A stretch of DNA of 64,000 nt from Pseudomonas oryzagri (GTDB taxonomy: Bacteria > Pseudomonadota > Gammaproteobacteria > Pseudomonadales > Pseudomonadaceae): assembly GCF_020831405.1 (NCBI RefSeq), contig NZ_JAJHPU010000025.1:1-64000 (forward strand). Reading direction: 5' to 3'. The notes below the pieces were generated by a model. That model did no database searches, was not told where the DNA came from, and was given only the letters and a program-made list of their open reading frames with translations. Within the stretch, counting starts at the first letter, position 1, and every line of letters begins with the position of its first letter. Position numbers and translations under genes: made by a program. Shown in pieces: positions 24,764 through 31,580 of this stretch.

Positions 24764-25084
24764 ATGGACCGCAAGCCCGCGCAGAACGTCTATTCGCGCA
24801 TCCAGCAGAACTATCCGGACTACTTCGCCGCCGTGGAGGCGCTGGGCAGCGCCGCCCACAACGCCGGTCCGCTGGACGAGCGCACTCTCCACCTGATTCG
24901 ACTCGGTGCCGCGGCGGCGATCCGCTCCGAGGGCGCGGTGCACAGCCACGTGCTGCGTGCGCGGGATGCCGGGGCCGACGCCGCGGAGATCCGCCATGCC
25001 CTGCTCGCGCTGACCAGTACGCTCGGCTTCCCCACGGTGGCCGCCGCGCTGAGCTGGGCGGACGATATCCTCGGCCAGGATTAG
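24764..25084 (+). CDS. Carboxymuconolactone decarboxylase / AhpD-like protein lacking the CxxC motif
   Basis: A 106-aa CMD-family protein. DERTLHLIRLGAAAAIRSEGAVHSHVLRARDAG corresponds to the AhpD core helix pair (shown here in two stretches: DERTLHLIRLGAAAA and RSEGAVHSHVLRARDAG). The position that carries CxxC in AhpD peroxidase partners has EGAVHSH instead, with the histidine retained. It therefore cannot act by the AhpD thiol mechanism, and a decarboxylase-like or purely structural role is possible. The start follows GAGGAG, 8 bases upstream. Confidence 0.82.
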   Translation: MDRKPAQNVYSRIQQNYPDYFAAVEALGSAAHNAGPLDERTLHLIRLGAAAAIRSEGAVHSHVLRARDAGADAAEIRHALLALTSTLGFPTVAAALSWADDILGQD

Positions 25085-25113
25085 GGCGTGGGCCGGCGCG
25101 GCCCACAAACGAC

Positions 25114-25148
25114 AAGGCCGCGGCGACGTCGGGCGTCGGCGCGGCCTT
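25114..25148. terminator. Inverted repeat between the CMD-like and YebC-like genes
   Basis: Arms aaggccgcg and cgcggcctt flank a GC-rich loop between convergent genes. On the minus strand it precedes few T residues, so it is a possible terminator of moderate strength. Confidence 0.5.
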
Positions 25149-25165
25149 GGAGGGAGAGCGGGACG

Positions 25166-25864
25166 TCAGCCGGCCAGGCCGACGTAGACGTTCTGCACGT
25201 CGTCGTGGTTGTCGAGCGCTTCGAGGAAGGCTTCGACTTCCTCCAGCTCGGCGCCGGACAGGCTGACTGGGTTCTTGGCCTTGTAGCCGAGGTTGGCCGA
25301 CTGCACGGTGAAGCCGAATTCCGGCAGCGCCTTGCACACCGCGTCGAGGTCGGTGGCCTCGGTGTAGAACAGGGTGGCGCCATCCTCGGCGGGCTCGAAG
25401 TCCTGAGCGCCGGCTTCGATGGCGGCCAGTTCCGGATCGGCGTCGCCTTCCGGGGTCGCCTCGATCATCCCTAGGTGGTCGAAGTCCCAGCTCACCGAGC
25501 CGGAGGTGCCGAGCTGGCCCTTGCGGAACAGCACGCGGATCTCGGCCACGGTGCGGTTCAGGTTGTCGGTCAGACACTCGACGATCACCGGTACGCGGTG
25601 CGGAGCGAAGCCTTCATAGACGGTACGCTCGTAGTTGACCACCTCGCCGGACAGGCCTGCGCCTTTCTTGATCGCGCGCTCTAGGGTGTCCTTGGGCATC
25701 GACGCTTTCTTGGCCTGGTGCACGGCCAGGCGCAGCTTGGGGTTCATGTCCGGGTCGGCGCCGTTGCGTGCGGCAATCATGATTTCCTTCACCAGCTTGC
25801 CGAAGATCTTGCCCCTGGCATTGGCGGCGGCTTCTTTCGGTTTGGCTTTCCACTGGGCGCCCAT
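25166..25864 (-). CDS. YebC/PmpR-family protein (YeeN-type paralogue)
   Basis: A 232-aa protein of the TACO1/YebC family. The N-terminus [19 protein letters not shown] replaces the usual MAGHSKW of YebC/PmpR and matches the YeeN-type paralogue. The conserved core is present ([30 protein letters not shown]). The family was first described as transcriptional regulators, and recent work links YebC to relief of ribosome stalling on proline stretches. Which role applies here is unknown. pmpR proper is usually beside ruvC, which is not in this window. Confidence 0.88.
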   Translation of the reverse strand: MGAQWKAKPKEAAANARGKIFGKLVKEIMIAARNGADPDMNPKLRLAVHQAKKASMPKDTLERAIKKGAGLSGEVVNYERTVYEGFAPHRVPVIVECLTDNLNRTVAEIRVLFRKGQLGTSGSVSWDFDHLGMIEATPEGDADPELAAIEAGAQDFEPAEDGATLFYTEATDLDAVCKALPEFGFTVQSANLGYKAKNPVSLSGAELEEVEAFLEALDNHDDVQNVYVGLAG

Positions 25865-26044
25865 ATCGGTTCTCTCGCTGCGGCTGTTGGGTCCCGGGCC
25901 GGGCCGGGAACGGGAATCAGGCGATTCTAACGGCTTGCTGACCCGCCGGCACCTGCCAATCCTCTCGAGCCCCCCTGGGCGTGGTTGTGAAGGCTTTCAC
26001 GTTTAATTATGCTCACGCGCTTTCACGACCCTCGGATGACTCCC

Positions 26045-26275
26045 ATGCTTGAAGCAACCCTCGCGCAACTTGAAAGCCTCGTGGCCGACCTGCTGCAACA
26101 GAACCAGGCGCTGAACGACCACTGCCGGCAGCTCGAAGGGCAACTGCGCCAGGCTCGGGAAGAGAACGAAAACCTGCAAATGGCCGCCCTGGAGCAGGAA
26201 GAACAGCAGACCGCCACCCTGGCCCGTCTGCAGGCGCTGGTGCAGCGCGCCGGCGTCAGCAGCAGCGCCGCATGA
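26045..26275 (+). CDS. ZapB-like coiled-coil protein (TIGR02449 family)
   Basis: A 76-aa protein that is almost entirely one coiled coil (LAQLESLVADLLQQNQALND, QLEGQLRQAREENENLQ). The position directly before zapA, and the overlapping ATGA stop-start with it, match the pseudomonad gene often labelled TIGR02449 or ZapB-like. A role in Z-ring or zapA-linked cell division is inferred from this context. An ATG three codons upstream is an alternative start, and neither has a strong ribosome site. Confidence 0.8.
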   Translation: MLEATLAQLESLVADLLQQNQALNDHCRQLEGQLRQAREENENLQMAALEQEEQQTATLARLQALVQRAGVSSSAA

Positions 26276-26553
26276 CCGACAACGTCGTCCGTGCGCTGAA
26301 GATCCTCGGCCGCGACTACTCGATCAAGGCCGGCGCCGGCGAAGAGGCGGTGCTGGAGCAGGCCATCGCCCTGCTGCAGGCGCGTCTGGACGAGAACCAC
26401 CAGCGCTTTCCCCTGGCCGGCAGCCACGAGTTGCTGGTGCTGTCGGCGCTGAACCTGTGCGTACCGCTGCTCGAGCAGCGCCAGCAGCTGGAGGCCCTGG
26501 AGGCGCGTCTCACCGCCACTGCCGAGCGCATCGCCCGCCAGTTGCAGAACTGA
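26272..26553 (+). CDS. zapA: Cell-division protein ZapA
   Basis: A 93-aa Z-ring stabiliser. The N-terminal globular part (VVRALKILGRDYSIKAGAGEEA) is followed by the long C-terminal coiled coil (LLEQRQQLEALEARLTATAE), as in P. aeruginosa ZapA. It overlaps the ZapB-like gene by four bases (ATGA), implying translational coupling, and ends at a strong terminator. In many pseudomonads the 6S RNA gene ssrS follows zapA; there is no room for it here. Confidence 0.9.
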   Translation: MTDNVVRALKILGRDYSIKAGAGEEAVLEQAIALLQARLDENHQRFPLAGSHELLVLSALNLCVPLLEQRQQLEALEARLTATAERIARQLQN

Positions 26554-26570
26554 GCGGGGAACGGGCAAAC

Positions 26571-26602
26571 AAAAAGGGGCTGCCATCTGGCAGCCCCTTT
26601 TT
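26571..26602. terminator. Strong bidirectional terminator after zapA
   Basis: Perfect 15-bp stem (aaaaaggggctgcca / tggcagccccttttt) with a 2-base loop, between convergent zapA and ppiC. It has an A-run and a T-run on opposite sides. Confidence 0.93.
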
Positions 26603-26615
26603 CATGTGCGCCGGA

Positions 26616-26897
26616 TCAATCCTGGCGGCTGGTGACTTCCAGCAGGTGGTAGCCGAACTGGGTCTTCACCGGGCCCTGCACCACGTTGAGCGGGGCGCTG
26701 AACACCACCTGGTCGAACTCGCGGACCATCTGGCCACGGCCGAACGAGCCGAGGTTGCCGCCATCGCGGCTGGAGGGGCAGGTGGAGTTGTCGCGGGCGA
26801 CCTGGGCGAAGTCGGCACCGGCTTCGATGGCGGCTTTCAGTTCCAGGCACTTGGCTTCGCTGGAGACCAGGATGTGACGGGCAGTGGCTCGGGCCAT
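26616..26897 (-). CDS. ppiC: Parvulin-type peptidyl-prolyl cis-trans isomerase
   Basis: A 93-aa stand-alone rotamase of the PpiC/Par10 type, with no signal peptide, hence cytosolic. Parvulin signatures are complete: ARHILVSSEAKC, FAQVARDNSTCPS, GGNLGSFGRGQMVREFD and TQFGYHLLEV. Length and sequence match E. coli Par10. It is well expressed by the look of its GGAGCAAC ribosome site and ends at the terminator shared with zapA. Confidence 0.95.
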   Translation of the reverse strand: MARATARHILVSSEAKCLELKAAIEAGADFAQVARDNSTCPSSRDGGNLGSFGRGQMVREFDQVVFSAPLNVVQGPVKTQFGYHLLEVTSRQD

Positions 26898-27083
26898 GGG
26901 GAGTTGCTCCTCTTGAAGAAGTCACCGAGCCTACCGCAATCGGCCGGGCAGGGAAACGCCGCGGCGCGGCGGCCGGCCCGGCGGAAATTTCGGCTGGCGG
27001 CTGGGAGACGAGTGTTTTATCCCCCTGCTGGCTTTTAGGTAGGGATTGGCCAGGGATATGGGAGCGCAGCCCTGGCGAGCGAG

Positions 27084-27748
27084 GTGCAGGGTGACAACCC
27101 GCCGGTGAGACAGGAAATCCCCGATCCGGATTCGCGCATCTCGGAAACCCTCTTCGGTCTGCTTATGGTGCTGACCTTCACGGGTTCCTTCAGCGTGGCC
27201 CACGCCGGGGAAAGCTCGGTGCAGTGCTGGTCGCCAGTATCGGCTGCAACTTGGCCTGGGGCATGGTGGGCGGCTGCATGCTGCGGCTCAACCGCCTGGC
27301 CGAGCGTGGCCACGCTGGAGTCTGTGGCAGAGCCCGCGTAAGGCGGCGGTGGGGGGCGCGCAAGGCCAGCGGCCTGTTGAGCGAGGCGATGCCTCCGCTG
27401 CTCAGCCAAGTGATGCCCGCCGAAGAGATACAGAGCCTGCACCGCCGTCTTCTCGAGCAGCCAATGCCGCCGACCAGCCTGCTGATCGGCTGGCGCGATC
27501 TGCGCGCCGCGCTGGCGGTGTTCCTGCTGGTGTTTCTCTCCACCCTGCCGGTGGTGCCGCCGTTCATGGTGCTCGGCGAACCCCGGCACGCTCTGCGCAT
27601 CTCCCACGCAGTCGCCCTGGCCATGCTGTTCGTCATCGGGTTCTGCTATGGCCGTTTTGCCGGTGCCCGCCGTCCCTGGCTCACCGCGCGGGTGTTCACC
27701 GTGCCGGGCGTGGCGCTGATTTTCGCCTCCATCGCGCTCGGCGCCTGA
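27084..27748 (+). pseudogene. Frameshifted multi-pass membrane protein gene (VIT-like)
   Basis: Two consecutive frames read as one protein. The first, from GTG 27084, gives PDPDSRISETLFGLLMVLTF and continues to AHAGE near 27210. The second frame picks up with VLVASIGCNLAWGMVGGCML and runs to 27748. Together they form the small VIT/CCC1-like membrane family with the helix pair TLFGLLMVLTFTG ... GCNLAWG and three more helices near the C-terminus. The frames switch near 27210-27230 without a stop, so a one-base indel has broken the gene, unless the assembly is wrong there. The start is uncertain. Confidence 0.65.
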
Positions 27749-27757
27749 GGCGCCGCC

Positions 27758-27886
27758 TCAGGGCGCGGCATGGCTGCCCAGCAAAGTGTTGCCGGATTTC
27801 TTGATGCGCTTGGCCTGGCGCTTTTCCTGGGCATTCTTCTGCGGCTTCTTCCTGGTTTCCTTGTGCGTCTCGTGGCTCTTGCTCAT
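27758..27886 (-). CDS. 42-aa highly basic small protein
   Basis: Very short gene with the product MSKSHETHKETRKKPQ... rich in Lys, Arg and Gln and ending GSHAAP. GGAGACC lies about 8 bases before the ATG, a good ribosome site. Composition and length match small Lys-rich proteins found across pseudomonads, but I know of no assigned function. Stop codon and flanking convergent layout are clean. Because of its size it is easily missed by annotation pipelines. Confidence 0.6.
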   Translation of the reverse strand: MSKSHETHKETRKKPQKNAQEKRQAKRIKKSGNTLLGSHAAP

Positions 27887-28632
27887 GGCTGCGGTCTCCG
27901 CAGAAGGTGAATGGATCGGTGGCGAGTGCGCATCTCGAGCATCGCTACCTCCCTGGCATCGCCCCGTTTGTGGGGCGCTTTAAGTCTAGTTCGGTTGCGC
28001 TGAATGGGGTGGGGGCCGCCGTCTTGCCTGTCATCAGGCGATGGCTACGCCAGATTGTTTCCCCATGCGTCGCGGCGCCCTGGGGCGCAGTCCTCGCACC
28101 ACTGAGAACTCCGTCACAGTACTCCTGTGCGGAAATTGACGGGGAATGCCGTTCGTCTGAACCCCTCTCGAAAACCGTCAAGTATCCGTCGGAATCCCGG
28201 GCGCGCTGATGGCACTGAGCTACTTTTTCAATGGACGTACAAACGTGCTTCAGGTGTAAAGCCAAAGAAACAACTGGTGGGGCAATCGAGTTATTTGGCG
28301 AATATCGCTTATGCCGATTGCTTGTTAACGAGGCGAAGTAATTACACACCTGAACTGGTTTGAAACGAAGTGGAGCATCAAGAAAGTAATAACCGTAATG
28401 GTTGCATGGATGGGAGGTTCGAATGAGCGTTGGCATCGTTCGGTGCAAGGATTTTTTGGCGACGAAATATCCATCGGCACTGACCTCACCGATCAAACTG
28501 CTTGCCGCCCCCATGGACTGCTCGAAAGGCTCGCCCCCTGAATCTGTACATTCCCTATTCCGGGAGTGATCGGTCGCGAGCATGGGACAGAGGTTGTCTG
28601 AGGCGTTTCAGCTTTGATGTGAGGGAATGATC
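27887..28632. other. Gene-poor, lower-GC region upstream of the RTX protein
   Basis: Nearly 750 bases with no convincing long gene. GC is clearly below that of the flanks between about 28120 and 28620. Long frames here have biased, non-protein-like composition. One 48-residue frame with a good ribosome site (28423-28569) is listed separately. The stretch probably carries the promoter and long leader of the adhesin gene. Confidence 0.5.
28423..28569 (+). CDS. Candidate 48-aa small protein
   Basis: An ATG preceded at 5-base spacing by the strong site GGGAGG opens a frame of 48 codons: MSVGIVRCKDFLATKYPS..., with three cysteine/lysine-type polar segments and no membrane helix. It ends 63 bases before the RTX protein start and is in the same direction, so it could be a leader peptide. 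Coding potential rests only on the ribosome site. Confidence 0.25.
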   Translation: MSVGIVRCKDFLATKYPSALTSPIKLLAAPMDCSKGSPPESVHSLFRE

Positions 28633-31455
28633 ATGAGCGAGTCTTATCAGTGGGATTTCGGATCGGTCGAGTCCGGCTTGCAATTCAAGGTTGTTTTCGA
28701 TGGCACCAACTTCACGGTGACCTGCATATTGGGATATATGGATCTAAATGCGCTGTGGTTCTCGGATGGTTGCAATACCGGTGGGGGAACGGTCACGCTG
28801 GCCAAGTCGGACAGCAGTCTCAATCTGAATGGCACCGGTATTACCTGGGACGACTACTACAAGGTTTCCAGTACCGGGCTCGGATCGGCGGGAGTGGACA
28901 AGGCCAGCTTCCTCAGCGCCGGGGAGTCGATGTCGTTCTCGCTGGATACGCTCGGTTTGCCGCCGGCGATAGCCTCGCTGCTGGCCAGCGACCCAACCGC
29001 GCTGATCATCGGCGTGCGCGCCACCAGTAGCAGCTCGCTCAGCGGCGACGGCAAGTTCGTGGATACCACGGGCACCAAGCTGGCATCGAGCGTCAACCAG
29101 GCGCCGACCCTGGATCCCGTGGGGGACGGCACGGTCAACGACACGGCGGCCGATGACAACTACTCCCCCGTGACCGGCACGCTGACCGGGAGCGACCCCG
29201 ACGGCGATACGGTGAGCTTCGAGCTGGCGGACTCCACTGATACAGGGGATACAGACTTCGACGTGCAGAAGAGCACGGACTTCGGCACTTTCTACCTGAA
29301 CACCGAGACGGGCGCCTACAAGTTCGTGGCCGACGACGCGGCGGTGGAAGGTCTGAAGAGCACCCAGACCCTGGAGTTCGTGGTCAACGCCACCGACGGC
29401 GCGGCCGACAGCGCCACGCAGACCATCACCATCGCGTTGGAGGGCGTCAACGATACGCCGGAGCTGAATGCGGTGAGCGGCGGCACGGTGACCGACACGG
29501 CCGCCGATGACCACTATGACGACGTGACCGGCACGCTGAGTGGCAGCGACCGCGATGGCGATACGGTGAGCTTCGAGCTGGCGGACTCCACGGCCACCGA
29601 CGGCACCGGGGATGGCGCAGGCTTCGACGTGCAGAAGAGCACGGCCTACGGCACCTTCTATTTGAACACGATCAGCGGCGCCTACAAGTTCGTGGCCGAT
29701 GATGCGGCAGTGGAAGGTCTGAAGAGCACCCAGACCCTGGAGTTCGTGGTCAACGCCACCGACGGCGCGGCCGACAGCGCCACGCAGACCATCAGCATCG
29801 CACTGGAAGGCGTCAACGACTTGCCGGAACTGTCGGCCTCTCTGACCGAGCACACCTATACCGACACCGCCGGGAACGACACTTTCAATAATGTGTCCGG
29901 CAGTCTGTCGACGGTGGATCGCGATGCCGGCGAAACGGCGACCTACGCGATCGACGTTGCGGGCGTGGTGACCGGGAGCTTCGTCATCGGCGAGAACACC
30001 TACCAGCAGAAACTGGCCGGCAGCTACGGCACCCTCTACCTGAGCAGCGCCGGTGCCTATCTGTTCGTTCCCCTCGATACGGCAATCGAGGCGCTCGAGG
30101 CTAACGACAGCGAGAGCTTCACGCTCATGGTGACCGATGGCTCTGGTGCGACCGACAGCGCGACCTTGACCATCAACTTGACCGGTGCCCAGGATGCGCC
30201 GGACGTAGCGCCGGTGGTCGCGTCCTACACCGACACGGCCGTTGATGACACTTTTGGCGACAAGACCGGCACCCTGAGCGTGACCAGCCGCGACGGCGAT
30301 ACCAGCTTCATCTTCGCCCTGACCGGCAGCAGCGCTTCTCTGGAGTCCGGCTACGACCTGCAGAACACCAGCAGCGCCTACGGCACCCTGTACCTGAACA
30401 GCACCACCGGTGCCTACAAGTTCGTCGCCAACGACGGCGCCATCGAGGCCCTGCAGTTGGATAGCAATCCGAGCCTGGTCTACGACGTGACGGCCACGGC
30501 CGATGGGGTGACCTCGCCCAGCCAGACCATCACCATCAATATCACTGGTGACAACGATGCGCCGCGGGACATGGCCTTGCTGGCCGTGTCGACGTTCGCC
30601 AATGGCAACGGCACGCCAGGGGCCAGTACGGCAATCGGCACGCTCAGCGTGCCCGCCGGTGCCGATCCGGACAATGGCGGGGCCTACACCTTCAGCTTCG
30701 ACAGCGCCAAGGTGGGGACGCTGGGTTCTGCGACCATCACCACCGATGCCTCTGCACTGTTTTCGGTCAGCGCCGCGGGTCTGCTCAGCACCACTGCGGC
30801 AGGCGGGCTGGCTGGCGGGAGCATCTACGAGGTGACGGTCAACGTAGCCCAAGGGACTGGAGAGGCCCTGGCGACCTATAGCGAAACCTTCAGCATCGTC
30901 ACCGGCACCAACGCCTCGTCGGAAAACCTGCCCGGCAGTGGCTTCGACTTCGGCACGGGCGACGACGTGATCTATGGCCGGCAGAACATTGACATCGTCT
31001 ATGCCGGCTCGGGCAACGACACCGTGTTCGGCCAGGGGGGCAACGACGAGATCCACGGCGGTGCCGGCGTCGACCTGCTGTATGGCGGCAACGACAACGA
31101 CACCTTCGTGTTCGCCTCCGGTGACACCGGCATCACCCTGACCACCGCGGACACCATCGGCGACTTCAGCTCGGCGGACGACACCATCGCCACCTCGCTG
31201 CTGGCGGGCAACGTCACCATAGCCAATGGCACGGCGCTGGCCGGCTTCGACGCCTTCGTCACTGCCGCCAACGCGGTACTGACGGCGGGAGTGGGGACCA
31301 ACGATGCCTACCTGGCCTGGAACGCGGCGAACTCCGGCAACGGTTGGTTGGTCATCGACGAGAACGACAGCGGTTCGGTGGACGCCGGCGATAGCCTGAT
31401 CGTGCTGACCGGGGTGAATACGGTGGGCGAGTTCGCGACTACCGATATCGCCTGA
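28633..31455 (+). CDS. RTX/VCBS-repeat secreted protein (type I secretion substrate)
   Basis: A 940-aa acidic extracellular protein. Residues 1-150 are a unique N-terminal domain (SYQWDFGSVESGLQF, YMDLNALWFSDGC). Residues ~155-640 hold four or five VCBS/cadherin-like repeats of about 110 aa, recognisable by D(T)AADD, GTFYLNT..GAYKFVA(D/N)D and TQTITI endings. The first two are near-identical. A further cadherin-like domain follows. Residues ~790-830 hold RTX nonapeptides (GSGNDTVFGQGGNDEIHGG) and a C-terminal secretion domain ends EFATTDIA. The start at MSESYQ fits the GAGGG site; an ATG two codons earlier is too close. No ABC exporter, MFP or TolC gene is adjacent. Confidence 0.88.
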   Translation: MSESYQWDFGSVESGLQFKVVFDGTNFTVTCILGYMDLNALWFSDGCNTGGGTVTLAKSDSSLNLNGTGITWDDYYKVSSTGLGSAGVDKASFLSAGESMSFSLDTLGLPPAIASLLASDPTALIIGVRATSSSSLSGDGKFVDTTGTKLASSVNQAPTLDPVGDGTVNDTAADDNYSPVTGTLTGSDPDGDTVSFELADSTDTGDTDFDVQKSTDFGTFYLNTETGAYKFVADDAAVEGLKSTQTLEFVVNATDGAADSATQTITIALEGVNDTPELNAVSGGTVTDTAADDHYDDVTGTLSGSDRDGDTVSFELADSTATDGTGDGAGFDVQKSTAYGTFYLNTISGAYKFVADDAAVEGLKSTQTLEFVVNATDGAADSATQTISIALEGVNDLPELSASLTEHTYTDTAGNDTFNNVSGSLSTVDRDAGETATYAIDVAGVVTGSFVIGENTYQQKLAGSYGTLYLSSAGAYLFVPLDTAIEALEANDSESFTLMVTDGSGATDSATLTINLTGAQDAPDVAPVVASYTDTAVDDTFGDKTGTLSVTSRDGDTSFIFALTGSSASLESGYDLQNTSSAYGTLYLNSTTGAYKFVANDGAIEALQLDSNPSLVYDVTATADGVTSPSQTITINITGDNDAPRDMALLAVSTFANGNGTPGASTAIGTLSVPAGADPDNGGAYTFSFDSAKVGTLGSATITTDASALFSVSAAGLLSTTAAGGLAGGSIYEVTVNVAQGTGEALATYSETFSIVTGTNASSENLPGSGFDFGTGDDVIYGRQNIDIVYAGSGNDTVFGQGGNDEIHGGAGVDLLYGGNDNDTFVFASGDTGITLTTADTIGDFSSADDTIATSLLAGNVTIANGTALAGFDAFVTAANAVLTAGVGTNDAYLAWNAANSGNGWLVIDENDSGSVDAGDSLIVLTGVNTVGEFATTDIA

Positions 31456-31491
31456 GCCATCTCTGGTCGGCCGCTGTCAGGCGGCGCAAGC

Positions 31492-31525
31492 AAACGGGGC
31501 CGCAGTGTGCGGTCCCGTTTTTTTC
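31492..31525 (+). terminator. Terminator of the RTX protein gene
   Basis: Outer stem aaacggg / cccgttt and inner stem gccgca / tgcggt, followed by a run of seven T residues, about 35 bases after the stop. Confidence 0.9.
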
Positions 31526-31580
31526 CCGGCTATCCGAGTGCCCGAGCGTTTTGCCGTGTTCGCGGCAGCGCTCGCGCCGC

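Noticed and set aside
27945-28583. Long minus-strand frame (212 codons) upstream of the RTX gene
   Set aside because: The translation has no hydrophobic core or recognisable motif, lacks a ribosome site, and lies in a low-GC region where stops would be expected at random; it reads as chance.
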